Assembly: GCF_003173755.1 (NCBI RefSeq)
Contig: NZ_CP029553.1
Location: 2,616,501 to 2,680,500 of the forward strand
DNA length: 64,000 nucleotides
Direction of reading: 5' to 3'
DNA from: Methylobacterium terrae
Lineage (GTDB): Bacteria; Pseudomonadota; Alphaproteobacteria; Rhizobiales; Beijerinckiaceae
Numbering within the stretch: position 1 is the stretch's first letter; every line of letters begins with the position of its first letter. Shown piece after piece: positions 30,330-41,515 of this stretch. The translations under genes were made by a program, and so were the position numbers. The notes beneath the pieces were generated by a model. The model was not told the origin of the DNA, searched no databases, and saw only the letters and a list, made by a program, of their open reading frames with translations.

Positions 30330-30809
30330 ATGGCGATGACGATGACCGGCGAGGTCGTGCTGCCGGCCGACCAGCAGACCGTGTGGGAGAAGCTCAACGA
30401 CCCCGAGGTGCTCAAGCGCTGCATCCCGGGCTGCGACACCCTCGAGAAGGTTGGGGACAACGAGCTGCAGGCCTCGGCCAAGATCGCGGTCGGCCCGGTC
30501 AAGGCGACCTTCAAGGGCAAGGTGACGCTGACCGACATCGACCCGCCGAACGGCTACCGCATCACCGGCGAGGGCCAGGGCGGCGTCGCCGGCTTCGCCA
30601 AGGGCGGCGCGGTGGTGCGCCTGGAGCCGGCCGAGGGCGGCCAGACCAAGATGACCTACGACGTCGAGGCCAGCGTCGGCGGCAAGATCGCCCAGCTCGG
30701 CGGCCGCCTGATCAACGGCGTGGCGAAGAAGTACGCCGACACCTTCTTCGACACGTTCGCCAAGGAGGTCCAGGGGAACGGGGTCGCGGGCGAGACCACG
30801 GCGGCCTGA
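30330..30809 (+). CDS. coxG: CoxG-type SRPBCC protein (carbon monoxide dehydrogenase subunit G family)
   Basis: A 159-residue SRPBCC (START-like) protein: [40 protein letters not shown] and [21 protein letters not shown] match the CoxG family. In CO-oxidising bacteria CoxG helps attach the Mo-hydroxylase to the membrane. A GGGGGGAG block upstream of ATG 30330 provides a ribosome-binding site. It begins the operon divergent from liv. The C-terminal hydrophobic anchor of some CoxG proteins is not evident here. Confidence 0.85.
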   Translation: MAMTMTGEVVLPADQQTVWEKLNDPEVLKRCIPGCDTLEKVGDNELQASAKIAVGPVKATFKGKVTLTDIDPPNGYRITGEGQGGVAGFAKGGAVVRLEPAEGGQTKMTYDVEASVGGKIAQLGGRLINGVAKKYADTFFDTFAKEVQGNGVAGETTAA

Positions 30810-31074
30810 CGGGACCGGCCCGCCCGATCGGTCGTCCGCGATCGACGTGTGGCGAGGCGAACGGGCGGAATGCCGGAAAACGGGCGAAATCGGCCGGTTT
30901 CCGCCCCAAAAGATCGAAGCGCCGCGCCTTGACCGGCGCTTCCGCCCGGTTGACACTCGAATTCGAGCGATTCCAGAGAGGCACGGCCGACCCGGCCACC
31001 ACGAGCGACAGGGTCCGACGGAAGGGCCCGCGGGTCTTCGGCCAAGGTGTCCTGGGCCAGGAGGAGGACGTCAC

Positions 31075-31569
31075 ATGAGCGCTGTCAGCCTGACGGTGAA
31101 CGGCAAGGCCGTGACCGCCGACATCGATCCGCGCACGCTGCTGGTGCAGTACCTGCGCGAGAACCTTCGCCTCACCGGCACCCATGTCGGCTGCGATACC
31201 AGCCAGTGCGGCGCCTGCGTGGTCCATCTCGACGGCGAGGCGATCAAGGCCTGCACCGTGCTCGCCGTGCAGTGCGACGGCCGGTCCGTCACCACGATCG
31301 AGGGCCTGGCCTCGGGCGGCGAGCTGCACCCGATGCAGGCGGCCTTCCGCGAGCATCACGGCCTGCAATGCGGCTACTGCACCCCCGGCATGATCATGAC
31401 CGCCGTGGACCTCGTGCGCCGCAAGGGCAACGCGCTGGACGAGCACACCATCCGGGACGAGCTGGAGGGTAACATCTGCCGCTGCACCGGCTACCACAAC
31501 ATCGTGAAGGCGATCGCGGCGGGTGCCGAGAACATGGCGGCCGAGCCGCAGAGGGCCGCGGCGGAGTAG
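31075..31569 (+). CDS. coxS: Mo-hydroxylase small subunit (2Fe-2S), CoxS family
   Basis: A 164-residue iron-sulfur subunit. The N-terminal plant-ferredoxin-type cluster uses Cys40, Cys45, Cys48 and Cys60; the C-terminal helical domain cluster uses Cys99, Cys102, Cys135 and Cys137 (QCGYCTPGM and ICRCTGY). It carries electrons between the Mo site of CoxL and the FAD of CoxM. AGGAGG lies upstream of the ATG. About 265 bases separate it from coxG and 325 from coxL, the second gap filled by a repeat. Confidence 0.92.
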   Translation: MSAVSLTVNGKAVTADIDPRTLLVQYLRENLRLTGTHVGCDTSQCGACVVHLDGEAIKACTVLAVQCDGRSVTTIEGLASGGELHPMQAAFREHHGLQCGYCTPGMIMTAVDLVRRKGNALDEHTIRDELEGNICRCTGYHNIVKAIAAGAENMAAEPQRAAAE

Positions 31570-31579
31570 CACGACGCCC

Positions 31580-31770
31580 AACCCTCCTCCCCCTGCGGGG
31601 GGAGGGCGCCCCACGGCGAGTGCGAAGCACTCGTGCTGGGGCGGGAGAGGGGCAGCGCGACGCTGATCCAGGGAGCGCCCTTCGTGACGGTCGCGACTTC
31701 TCCGGAGACGGCGTCCCCTCTCCCGGCTCGCTTCGCTCGCCACCCTCCCCCGCGGAGGGGGGGTCACGAC
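31580..31770. repeat. Palindromic repeat element, copy 1 (between coxS and coxL)
   Basis: About 190 bases bounded by CCCTCC/GGGAGGG-type blocks. The 45-base core at 31608-31652 is identical to 35117-35161 and includes the hairpin GAGTGC-GAA-GCACTC. It also shares CGGCGTCCCCTCTCCC with copy 2. Both copies are in the same orientation. It is non-coding and lies inside an operon; the boundaries are approximate. Confidence 0.8.
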
Positions 31771-31893
31771 CCGCGCCACATAAAAAAATTCGTCCGCGCC
31801 ATCCGGACCAACAACGAGACGCCACGAAAGAACGAGGCCGGCCTCGAACCCGACGCGCCGGCCCGCGAGGTCAGATCCGGGAGAGACACGCAC

Positions 31894-34263
31894 ATGACCG
31901 CCACCGGCATCGGCGCCTCGGTGCGCCGCAAGGAAGACCAGCGCTTCATCACCGGCAAGGGCCGCTACGTCGACGACTACAACCGTCCGGGCCAGGCCTA
32001 CGCCTACTTCCTGCGCTCCCCGCACGCCCACGCCGAGATCCGCGGGATCGACACGGCGGCCGCGGCCGCGATGCCGGGCGTGGTCGGGATCCTCACCGGC
32101 GAGGACCTGGCGGCCGACAAGGTCGGCGGCCTGATCTGCGGCTGGATGATCCACTCCAAGGACGGCACGCCGATGAAGGCCGGCGCGCATCCGGCGCTCG
32201 CTCAGGGCAAGGTGCGCTACGTCGGCGACCACGTCGCGGTCGTCGTCGCCGAGACCCTGGCCCAGGCCAAGGACGCCGCCGAGGTCATCGCGGTCGATTA
32301 CGACGTGCTGCCCGCGGTGGTCGAGACCGCGAAGGCCGCGGGCGCCGGCACGATCGTCCACGACGTCGCGCCCGACAACACCGTCTTCAACTGGCACCTC
32401 GGCAACCCCTCCGACGTCGAGGCGGCCTTCGCCCGCGCGGCGCACGTGACGAAGCTCGACATCGTCAACAACCGGCTGGTGCCGAACCCGATCGAGCCCC
32501 GCGCCGCGGTCGGCGAGTACGACGAGGCCGAGGAAGCCTTCACCCTCTATACCACGAGCCAGAATCCGCACGTTGCGCGACTCGTGCTGTCGGCCTTCAT
32601 CGGCATCGCGCCGGAGAACAAGCTCAGGGTGGTGGCGCCGGATGTCGGCGGCGGGTTCGGCTCGAAGATCTTCATCTACGCCGAGGAGACGATCTGCGTC
32701 TGGGCGGCGAAGAAGGTCGGCCGGCCGGTGAAGTGGACCAGCGACCGCACCGAGGCCTTCCTGTGCGACGCGCACGGGCGCGACCACGTCACCCACGCCG
32801 AGCTGGCGATGGACGAGGGCGGCAGGATTCTGGCGCTCAAGGTCCACACCATCGCCAATCTCGGCGCCTACCTGTCGACCTTCTCGTCGTCGGTGCCGAC
32901 CTATCTGTACGCGCCGCTGCTTTCGGGCCAGTACAACATCCCGGCGATCTACTGCGAGGTGGATGGCGTCTACACCAACACCGCGCCGGTCGACGCCTAT
33001 CGCGGCGCCGGGCGGCCGGAGGCGACCTTCGTCATCGAGCGGCTGGTCGAGGTCGCGGCGCGCGAGCTGAACCAGGACCCGGCGAAGTTCCGGCGCAAGA
33101 ACTACGTCAAGAGCTTCCCGCACCAGACGCCCGTCATCATGATGTACGACGGCGGCGACTACTCGGCCTCGCTCGACAAGGCGCTGGAGATCGCCGACCA
33201 CAAGGGCTTTCCTCGCCGCCGGCGCGAGAGCGCCCGCAACGGCAAGCTTCGTGGGCTGGGCTTCTCGTCCTACATCGAGGCCTGCGGCATCGCTCCCTCG
33301 CAGGCGGTGGGCTCGCTCGGCGCCGGTGTGGGCCTGTGGGAATCGGCCGAGGTGCGGGTGAACCCGACCGGCTCGATCGAGGTGCTGACCGGCTCGCACA
33401 GCCACGGGCAGGGGCACGAGACCACCTTCGCCCAGCTCGTCTCCGACCGGCTCGGCGTGCCGATCGAGAGCGTGACCATCGTGCACGGCGACACCGACAA
33501 GGTGCAGTTCGGCATGGGCACCTACGGCTCGCGCTCCGGCGCGGTCGGCATGTCGGCCATCGCCAAGGCGATCGACAAGGTGGTGGCCAAGGGCCGCAAG
33601 GTCGCGGCCTACGCGATGGAGGCCGGCGAGGACGACATCGAGTTCAAGGACGGCCGCTTCTCGGTCGCCGGCACCGACAAATCCCTCGCTTTCGGGGAAG
33701 TGGCCCTGCAGGCCTACGTCGCCCACAAGTTCAGCGGCGCGCAGCTCGAGCCCGGGCTGAAGGAGGGGGCGTTCTACGATCCCACCAACTTCACCTTCCC
33801 GGCCGGGATGCACATCTGCGAGCTCGAGGTCGATCCCGATACCGGCGTCGTCACCATCGAGAAGTTCACGGCGGTCGACGATTTCGGCAACGTCATCAAC
33901 CCGATGATCGTCGAGGGCCAGGTCCATGGCGGCATCGCGCAGGGCGTCGGACAGGCCTTGTTCGAGGGCGCGCTCTACGATGCCGACGGCCAGCTCGTCA
34001 CCGCGAGCTTCATGGATTACCGCATGCCGCGGGCGGCCGACCTGCCCTCGTTCGAGGTCGGCATGACGGTGACGCCGTGCCCGTCGAACCCGCTCGGCAT
34101 CAAGGGCTGCGGCGAGGCCGGCGCCATCGCGGCCCCGGCCGCGGTGATGAACGCGCTGACCGACGCGCTCGGCCACGAGAACATCGCGATGCCGGCGACG
34201 CCGCTCGCGGTGTGGCGGGCCGCTCAAGGCAGCCCCCACCTGCGCCCGGAAGCTGCTGAGTAA
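31894..34263 (+). CDS. coxL: Mo-hydroxylase large subunit, CoxL form II family
   Basis: A 789-residue molybdopterin-cytosine-dinucleotide subunit. The N-terminal domain opens with [22 protein letters not shown]. The active-site loop is AYRGAGR at 368-374, which defines form II; true CO dehydrogenases (form I) have AYRCSFR with a Cys that binds copper. The base-catalyst Glu is present in KGCGEAGAI (Glu741), and [10 protein letters not shown] is conserved. It therefore oxidises a carbon-oxygen or N-heterocyclic substrate using water, but CO as substrate is not supported by the loop. ATG 31894 fits the family start. Confidence 0.9.
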   Translation: MTATGIGASVRRKEDQRFITGKGRYVDDYNRPGQAYAYFLRSPHAHAEIRGIDTAAAAAMPGVVGILTGEDLAADKVGGLICGWMIHSKDGTPMKAGAHPALAQGKVRYVGDHVAVVVAETLAQAKDAAEVIAVDYDVLPAVVETAKAAGAGTIVHDVAPDNTVFNWHLGNPSDVEAAFARAAHVTKLDIVNNRLVPNPIEPRAAVGEYDEAEEAFTLYTTSQNPHVARLVLSAFIGIAPENKLRVVAPDVGGGFGSKIFIYAEETICVWAAKKVGRPVKWTSDRTEAFLCDAHGRDHVTHAELAMDEGGRILALKVHTIANLGAYLSTFSSSVPTYLYAPLLSGQYNIPAIYCEVDGVYTNTAPVDAYRGAGRPEATFVIERLVEVAARELNQDPAKFRRKNYVKSFPHQTPVIMMYDGGDYSASLDKALEIADHKGFPRRRRESARNGKLRGLGFSSYIEACGIAPSQAVGSLGAGVGLWESAEVRVNPTGSIEVLTGSHSHGQGHETTFAQLVSDRLGVPIESVTIVHGDTDKVQFGMGTYGSRSGAVGMSAIAKAIDKVVAKGRKVAAYAMEAGEDDIEFKDGRFSVAGTDKSLAFGEVALQAYVAHKFSGAQLEPGLKEGAFYDPTNFTFPAGMHICELEVDPDTGVVTIEKFTAVDDFGNVINPMIVEGQVHGGIAQGVGQALFEGALYDADGQLVTASFMDYRMPRAADLPSFEVGMTVTPCPSNPLGIKGCGEAGAIAAPAAVMNALTDALGHENIAMPATPLAVWRAAQGSPHLRPEAAE

Positions 34264-34278
34264 GTCTGGAGAGGTCCC

Positions 34279-35079
34279 ATGTACGCTTTCGCCTATCACC
34301 AGCCGACCAGCCTCAAGGAAGCCGCGAGCCTGCTCGCCGGCGAGGACGCCAAGCTCGTCGCTGGCGGCCACACCCTGATCCCGACGATGAAGCAGCGGCT
34401 GGCCGCCCCCGGCACGCTAATTGACCTCGGCAAGGTGCCGGATCTCGTCGGCATCGAGCGCAGCCCGCGCTCGATCACCATCGGCGCGATGACCACCCAC
34501 GGCGCCGTGGCCGAGTCGGCCGACGTCAAGGAGGCGATCCCCGCGCTGGCCGAGCTCGCGGCGCTGATCGGCGACCCGGCGGTGCGCCACCGCGGCACGA
34601 TCGGCGGCTCGGTCGCCAACAACGACCCGGCGGCGGATTACCCGGCGGCGTGCCTCGCGCTCGGCGCCACGATCAGCACCAACAAGCGCAAGCTCAGCGC
34701 GGAGGAGTACTTCACCGGCCTCTTCGAGACCGCGCTTGAGGAGGGCGAGATCGTCACCGGCGTCTCGTTCCCGATCCCCCACAAGGCGGCCTACGAGAAG
34801 TTCCGCAACCCGGCCTCGCGCTACGCCCTCGTCGGCGTGTTCGTCGCCAAGCGTCCGAGCGACATCCGCGTCACCGTCACCGGCGCCGGCTCGAACGGCG
34901 TGTTCCGCTGGACCGAGGCCGAGGAGGCCCTGGGCAAGCGCTTCGCCGCGAAGTCGCTGGAGGGAATGTCGCCGTCGGCGAGCGGCCTCAACAGCGACAT
35001 CCACGCCGATGCCGACTACCGGGCGCACCTGATCGGTGTGATGGCGCGCCGCGCGGTGCAGAAGGCGGCGGACCGGTAA
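34279..35079 (+). CDS. coxM: Mo-hydroxylase medium subunit (FAD), CoxM family
   Basis: A 266-residue FAD-binding subunit. The FAD motifs AGGHTL (28-33) and TIGGS (107-111, followed by VANNDPAADYP) are in the expected places. It transfers electrons from the iron-sulfur subunit to an external acceptor. It starts 15 bases after coxL, with which it must be co-expressed. A repeat copy lies immediately downstream. Confidence 0.92.
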   Translation: MYAFAYHQPTSLKEAASLLAGEDAKLVAGGHTLIPTMKQRLAAPGTLIDLGKVPDLVGIERSPRSITIGAMTTHGAVAESADVKEAIPALAELAALIGDPAVRHRGTIGGSVANNDPAADYPAACLALGATISTNKRKLSAEEYFTGLFETALEEGEIVTGVSFPIPHKAAYEKFRNPASRYALVGVFVAKRPSDIRVTVTGAGSNGVFRWTEAEEALGKRFAAKSLEGMSPSASGLNSDIHADADYRAHLIGVMARRAVQKAADR

Positions 35080-35091
35080 GGCACCAACCCA

Positions 35092-35282
35092 ACCCTCCCC
35101 CCTCCGCGGGGAGGGTGCCCCACGGCGAGTGCGAAGCACTCGTGCTGGGGCGGGAGAGGGGACCGAGACGGGGCCGGACGTGGCGCCCGTCATCATGGTC
35201 GCGACCTCTCAGGAAACGGCGTCCCCTCTCCCGACTCCTGCTGACGCAGGGGCCACCCTCCCCCGCAGAGGGGGGAGGGTTT
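35092..35282. repeat. Palindromic repeat element, copy 2 (between coxM and coxD)
   Basis: About 190 bases with the same 45-base core (35117-35161) and the same closing block as copy 1, in the same orientation, bounded by CCCTCC/GGGAGGG pairs. Together the two copies flank coxL and coxM as direct repeats. Non-coding. Confidence 0.8.
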
Positions 35283-35369
35283 GATCGGCGGCGTTCCGCC
35301 CCAAATAGCCATCGTCAAAGCAAGCCGGCGGACGCCCACCGCCTCCCAGCGAGAAGCCCCCTCCGCCGA

Positions 35370-36268
<899 letters not shown>

Positions 36269-36272
<4 letters not shown>

Positions 36273-37477
36273 GCGAGAGCCCCGCAGGCTCCGGCCGGCT
36301 CCCCGACAACATCGCCTACTTCGCCCGGGCGCTCCGCGCCGCCGGCGTGCCGGTCGGGCCCGGCGACGTGATCGACGCCGTCGAGGCGGTCGAGGCCGCC
36401 GCCATCGGTACACGCGAGGATTTCTACTGGACGCTGCACGCCGTGCTGGTGCGCCGGCGCGAGCACGCGGCCCTGTTCGCCGAGGCCTTCCGGCTGTTCT
36501 GGCGCCGGCGCGACCTCATCGAGAAGATGATCGCCCAGATGTCGCCGGTCGCCCCCGACAAGGCGCCGCCCAAACCCCCGAATGCCGGGGCCCTGCGGGT
36601 GCAGGAGGCCCTGTCGCCGAAGACGGAGCGGCCCAAGCCCAAGGTCACCGAGGAGGACCTGACCACCGTCACCCTGTCGGTGTCGCAGGCCGAGGTGCTG
36701 AAGGCCAAGGACTTCGCCCAGATGAGCGCGGAGGAAGTGGCGCAGGCCCGTCGCCTCATCGCCTCCTTGAGGCTCCCCGACGACGCGACCCGGACCCGGC
36801 GGTTCGAGGCGCGCCCGCGCGGGCGCATCGACCCGCGCCGCAGCTTCCAGTGCACGGTGCGGGCGGGCGGCGCCATCGACCTCGCCTTCCGGGCGCCCCG
36901 CGAGCGGCCGCCGCCGATCGTGGCGCTCTGCGACATCTCCGGCTCGATGGCGGAGTATTCCCGCCTGTTCCTGCACTTCCTGCACGCGCTCTCCGAGCAG
37001 CGCCGGGTGCACAGCTTCGTCTTCGCGACGCGGCTCACCAACATCACCCGGGAGCTGACCCGCCGCGACCCCGACGAGGCGTTGTCTCGCGCGAGCGCCC
37101 GGGCGCAGGACTGGGAGGGCGGCACCCGCATCGCCGAGGCGCTGCACCTGTTCAACCGGCACTGGTCGCGCCGGGTGCTCGGCGGCGGCGCCGTGGTGCT
37201 GCTGTTCACCGACGGGCTCGAGCGCGAGGTGACGCCGGAACTGACCCACGAGATGGATCGCCTGCGGCGCTCCTGCCGGCGCCTGGTCTGGCTCAACCCG
37301 CTCCTGCGCTTCGAAGGGTTCTCGGCGCGGGCCAGCGGCATCCGGGCGATGCTGCCCCACGTCGACGATTTCCGGCCGATCCACAGCTTGTCGGCGATGG
37401 CCGACCTCTGCCGCGCGCTCGGCGCGCACCAGCCGCGCGGCCGCGGGCCGAAGGCGTGGTTGCGCGAGGCCGGCTGA
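36269..37477 (+). CDS. coxE: VWA-domain protein, CoxE family
   Basis: A 402-residue protein with a helical N-terminal region and a C-terminal von Willebrand A domain. The metal-ion-dependent adhesion site starts with DISGS (Asp222-Ser226), followed by FTDGLERE. It is the partner of the CoxD ATPase in enzyme maturation. Its start overlaps the coxD stop. The length and domain order are typical of CoxE. Confidence 0.9.
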
Positions 37478-37522
37478 CACCTACTTCTGTGAGGGGCTCA
37501 CGCCCCTGGAGACGCTTGTCCG

Positions 37523-37842
<320 letters not shown>

Positions 37843-37846
<4 letters not shown>

Positions 37847-38541
37847 AGCTCGACATCCTGCGGGAGATGAACCGGGAGCGCGCCGCCCGCCGCGCCGTCA
37901 TCCTGGTCACCGACACCGCCGACGGCACCCAGCGCCTGGTGCGCGAGGCCGAGGCCGGGGGGGACGTCCTCGCGCCCGAACTCGCGGCCCGGTTCCGCTC
38001 GGGCAAGAGCGGGATCGTCGAGGCCGAGGGGCGCTCGCTGTTCCTCACCGTGCAGGTGCCGCCGCCGCGCCTTGTCGTGATCGGCGCGGTCCATATCAGC
38101 CAGGCGTTGGCGCCCATGGCGCAGGCGACCGAGCTCGACGTCGCGATCATCGACCCGCGCACCGCCTTCGCGACGCCGGAGCGCTTCCCCAACGTCCCGT
38201 TGCTGGCGCTCTGGCCCGAGGACGCGCTGGCGCAGCTGCCGCCGCTCGACCGCTACACCGCGGTCGCCGCCCTGACCCACGATCCGAAGATCGACGATCC
38301 GGCGCTGATCGCGGCGCTGAAGGCCGAGTGCTTCTACGTCGGGGCGCTCGGCTCGCGGAAGACGCACGGCCGGCGCGTCGAGCGCCTGATGGCGGCCGGC
38401 CTGACCGGCGAGCAGATCGCCCGCATCGCCGCGCCGATCGGCCTCGACATCGGCGCCGTCAGCCCGGCCGAGATCGCCGTCTCGGTGCTGGCGCAGGTGA
38501 TCGCGGCCCTGCGCCAGGATCGCCGCCGGGCCCCCGCATGA
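37843..38541 (+). CDS. XdhC family protein with Rossmann-like C-terminal domain
   Basis: A 232-residue protein: a short XdhC-type N-terminal segment, then the XdhC_C Rossmann-like domain from about residue 75 (PRLVVIGAVHISQALAPMA, YVGALGSRKTHGRRVERL, IGLDIGAVSPAEIAVSVLA). With the preceding small protein it should make a complete cofactor-insertion factor. The start is the GTG at 37843, overlapping the previous stop by four bases, and its own stop overlaps the next gene by four bases, so the operon is tightly coupled. Confidence 0.88.
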
Positions 38542-39572
38542 GGTTCGGGCCGGTTCCCGTCGCGGAGGCCGCCGGCCTCATCGCCGCCCACTCGGTCCGC
38601 GCCGGCGAGGCCGTGGTGAAGAAGGGCCGGGTGATCGGGCCTGAGGATGCCGCGCGCCTGGGCGAAGCCGGGGTTGCCGAGGTGGTGGCGGTCGCCCTCG
38701 AGCCCGGCGATGTCGGCGAGGATGCGGCGGCGGAGAGGCTCGCCGCCGCCGTGGCGGGGCCCGGCGTCGCCGTCGAGCCGCCCTTCACCGGCCGGGCCAA
38801 CCTGCACGCGTCGCAGGGCGGGCTGCTCGTCCTCGACGAAGCGACGATCGCCGCCGTGAACCGCATCGATGAGGCGGTGACGCTGGCGACCCTGGTGCCG
38901 TTCAAGCCGGTGGTGCCCGGCGAGATGGTGGCGACCGTCAAGATCATTCCCTACGCGGTCCCGGGGGCTGTGCTCGACCGGGCGCTCGCCGCCGCCGCGC
39001 CGGCGATCCGGGTCGCGCCCTACCGGCTGACCCGGGTGGCGGCGATCTCGACCCTGCTGCCGGGCCTGAAGGCGAGCGTCGTCGACAAGACCCTGCGCAC
39101 GCTCGACGCCCGCCTGAGCCCCGCCGGCGCGCGGATCGTCGGCGAGGCGCGGGTGCCGCACGAGGCCGGCGCGGTGGCGGAGGCCCTAGCCCGCGCCGTC
39201 GAGCGCGACGGGGCCGAACTCGCCGTGGTGTTCGGCGCCTCGGCCATCGCCGACCGGCGCGACGTGATCCCGGCCGGGATCGAGGCGGCCGGCGGCATCG
39301 TCGATCACCTCGGCATGCCGGTCGATCCCGGCAACCTTCTGCTGCTCGGCCGTCTCGGCCAGGGCTCCCCGGATCCCGTGCCGGTGATCGGGGCGCCCGG
39401 CTGCGCCCGCTCGCCCAAGGAGAACGGCTTCGACTGGGTGCTCCAGCGGCTTCTCGCCGGGCTCCCCGTCACCCGCGACGACATCGTCGGCTTCGGGGTC
39501 GGCGGCCTCCTGATGGAGATCGTGTCGCGGCCCCAGCCGCGGGCGGGCGGCGAGAGCGCCGACGATGCCTGA
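38538..39572 (+). CDS. MoeA-like molybdopterin-binding protein
   Basis: A 344-residue protein with the MoCF/molybdopterin-binding fold in its C-terminal half (LAVVFGASAIADRRDVIPAG, then GMPVDPGNLLLLGRLG and IGAPGCARSPKENGFDWVL). It belongs to the MoeA-like branch that, in cox and related clusters, accompanies the cytidylyltransferase below and is often fused with it. Here the two remain separate but overlap by eight bases. A role in molybdenum-cofactor handling is inferred from fold and place. Confidence 0.82.
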   Translation: MRFGPVPVAEAAGLIAAHSVRAGEAVVKKGRVIGPEDAARLGEAGVAEVVAVALEPGDVGEDAAAERLAAAVAGPGVAVEPPFTGRANLHASQGGLLVLDEATIAAVNRIDEAVTLATLVPFKPVVPGEMVATVKIIPYAVPGAVLDRALAAAAPAIRVAPYRLTRVAAISTLLPGLKASVVDKTLRTLDARLSPAGARIVGEARVPHEAGAVAEALARAVERDGAELAVVFGASAIADRRDVIPAGIEAAGGIVDHLGMPVDPGNLLLLGRLGQGSPDPVPVIGAPGCARSPKENGFDWVLQRLLAGLPVTRDDIVGFGVGGLLMEIVSRPQPRAGGESADDA

Positions 39573-40170
39573 GCCGATCGGCACGGTGCTCCTCGCCGCC
39601 GGCCGCGGCACCCGCTTCGGCGCGAGCCCGAAGCTCCTGAGCCCGCTCGACGGCAAGCCGCTGGTGCGCCACGCGGCCGAGGCCGCCCTGGCGGGCGATC
39701 TCGGGCCGGTGGTGGCGGTGCTCGGCCACGCCGGCGAGGGAGTGCGCGCGGCGCTCGCCGGCCTGCCCCTGACTCTCGTCGAGAACCCCGACTACGCCGA
39801 GGGCCTGTCGACCTCGCTCCGCGCCGGCCTCGGCGCCCTGCCGGACACGGTCGCGGCGGCCCTGGTGCTGCTCGGCGACATGCCGCAGGTCGGACCCGAC
39901 GTGCTGGTCCGGCTCGCCGAGGCGTTCCGCTCCGCCCCGGCCGCGCCCGCCGCCGTCGTGCCGGTGCGGGACGGGCAGCGCGGCAACCCGGTCCTGCTCA
40001 ACCGCCGCCTCCTTGCCGAGGGTCTCGCGGGCATGACCGGCGATCGGGGTGCAGGCCCGTTGCTGGCGCGGCGCGACGACGTGCTCGAACTGGCGGTGGA
40101 GGATGCGGGCGTTCTCGTCGACGTGGACACGCCGGCGGCGTTGGCCGGGTTGTCCCGAACGCCTGTTTGA
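39565..40170 (+). CDS. MocA-like molybdenum cofactor cytidylyltransferase
   Basis: A 201-residue nucleotidyltransferase: VLLAAGRGTRFGASPKLLSP is the nucleotide-binding loop, and LVLLGDMPQVGPDVL holds the metal-binding Asp. QRGNPVLLNRRLL and VDVDTPAAL are typical of MocA. It would attach CMP to molybdopterin, forming the cytosine dinucleotide used by CoxL-type enzymes. It is the last gene of the operon and overlaps the previous one by eight bases. Confidence 0.88.
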   Translation: MPEPIGTVLLAAGRGTRFGASPKLLSPLDGKPLVRHAAEAALAGDLGPVVAVLGHAGEGVRAALAGLPLTLVENPDYAEGLSTSLRAGLGALPDTVAAALVLLGDMPQVGPDVLVRLAEAFRSAPAAPAAVVPVRDGQRGNPVLLNRRLLAEGLAGMTGDRGAGPLLARRDDVLELAVEDAGVLVDVDTPAALAGLSRTPV

Positions 40171-40260
40171 ACGGACCAACCGAGAACGCATCCTGCTCGC
40201 CATCCCGGGGCCGCGCAGCGGAACCCGGGACGACGTGGAGGCGCGTCGGGCCGGTCGCCC

Positions 40261-40884
40261 TCAGGCCCCGGCCGCCGCCGCACCCAGGTTCAAGAGACCC
40301 ATCACGGCGGTGAACACCGCGTAGACGAAGCCGAGGTTCAGGAGCACGCCCAGCACGCCGACGCCGAGGCCCGCCGCCACCACGACGCCGTCGCGCTCGA
40401 CGAGGCCGAGGCCGACCAGGGTCACGGCGAGGCCGAGGGGAATCTGGCCGACGAGGGGAGCCGCGACGATCAGCACCAGGGAGAGCGCGAGCAGCAGCAG
40501 CCCCATGGTGCGCATGCCGATGTCGTTCTCGAACACCCGCAGCCGCGGCCGCGACCAGCGCTCGAGGCGGCGCAGCAGCGGCACCGCGCGCGACACCGCC
40601 CGCTGCAGGTCGGACCGGGCGATCGAGCGGCCGAGCAGCGCGCGCGGCAGCCAGGGCGCCGACATGCCGGCGGCGATCTGCGCCGCGACGAGCGCGAGGA
40701 GCAGGCCGCAGATCAGCGGGATGGGCGGCGGCATCGGCAGGCAGTTGGGCAGGCCGAGCAGCACGACGAGAAGGGCGAAGGCCCGGTCGCGCAGCACCGC
40801 CACGATGTCGCCGACGGTCAGCCGCTCGGTCTCCTGGGCGGCGAGGACGGTCAGGACCTCGGAGGTTCGGGCGAATTGCGTCAC
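40261..40884 (-). CDS. exoD: ExoD-family exopolysaccharide synthesis membrane protein
   Basis: A 207-residue protein with four to five hydrophobic segments and the ExoD-like regions ERLTVGDIVAVLRDRAFALLV and LPNCLPMPPPIPLICGLLLAL. In Sinorhizobium, exoD mutants are impaired in exopolysaccharide and alkali tolerance; the biochemical role is unknown. I chose the GTG at 40884 (VTQFARTSE), which gives the usual family length; an ATG at 41133 would add 83 low-complexity residues. No ribosome-binding site decides the matter. Confidence 0.75.
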   Translation of the reverse strand: MTQFARTSEVLTVLAAQETERLTVGDIVAVLRDRAFALLVVLLGLPNCLPMPPPIPLICGLLLALVAAQIAAGMSAPWLPRALLGRSIARSDLQRAVSRAVPLLRRLERWSRPRLRVFENDIGMRTMGLLLLALSLVLIVAAPLVGQIPLGLAVTLVGLGLVERDGVVVAAGLGVGVLGVLLNLGFVYAVFTAVMGLLNLGAAAAGA

Positions 40885-41245
40885 GGGGCTCTGGTCGTCC
40901 GGTGCCGGGGAGGCGCCCCCGGGCCGCAGCGTGGCGTCCTCGAACGAGGCCGCGGCACTCGCCGGCGGGATCGCGGCGCCCCGGGCCGGGGTCGCCCGGC
41001 CCCCTCTAGCCCACTCCGCCGCCCGGGCCAACCCGCGGGCATGGGTCGTCGCGCCTCGGTCGTGGCCGACCGGAAGGAGAGGGCCGAGCCGCCGCCGGAG
41101 CGGACCGGCCGCGGACAGGATGCGCCTGTGCATGGTTCACCGACGTGAGCGCCGCGCCGGAGAGCGCGGCCGTGAAGCGCCTCTCACACGGCCAACCGGG
41201 CAATCGTAGGGCAGGCGGCGAAAAAACTTCGCCGTGTCCCCCCGC
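40885..41245. other. Upstream region of exoD, no gene called
   Basis: The minus frame stays open to 41133 with low-complexity Ala/Arg/Gly coding, so part of this stretch may belong to a longer exoD. Nothing else is recognisable in it. It separates exoD from the usg gene on the same strand. Confidence 0.35.
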
Positions 41246-41515
41246 TCAATGCAGCGTCAGAACCCCGTTCACGGCGCGGAACTCCGCCGGCTTGATCAGC
41301 TGGGAATGGGCCACCCGCACCGAGTGCAACGGTCCTTCGAGCTCGCGCTTCCAGAAATCCAGGAAGCCGGTGAGCACCGGGAAGCGCGGGGCGAGGTCGT
41401 AATCCTGCCAGACGTAGGTCTGCAGCACGCCCGGATGGTCGGGGATGCGGTAGAGGATGTGGGCCGTCGTCAGCCCGTATCCCTCGATCTGCTGGCGGAA
41501 CTCCTTCGAGACCAT
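41246..41515 (-). CDS. usg: Usg family protein
   Basis: An 89-residue protein matching the alphaproteobacterial Usg family: GYGLTTAHILYRIPDHPGVL, QTYVWQDYDLAPRFP, and LHSVRVAHSQLIKPAEFR. In several relatives this gene lies near tryptophan biosynthesis genes, but none is seen here. Function unknown. The family is strongly conserved, so the call is confident although the gene is short. Confidence 0.85.
   Translation of the reverse strand: MVSKEFRQQIEGYGLTTAHILYRIPDHPGVLQTYVWQDYDLAPRFPVLTGFLDFWKRELEGPLHSVRVAHSQLIKPAEFRAVNGVLTLH

Noticed and set aside
31894..34263. Calling the enzyme a carbon monoxide dehydrogenase
   Set aside because: The active-site loop is AYRGAGR, not the AYRCSFR of form I. 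The family name is kept, but the substrate is left open.
40885..41133. N-terminal extension of exoD
   Set aside because: Its 83 residues are low-complexity Ala/Arg/Gly with no similarity to the family; the shorter GTG start gives the usual length, though the longer form cannot be fully excluded.
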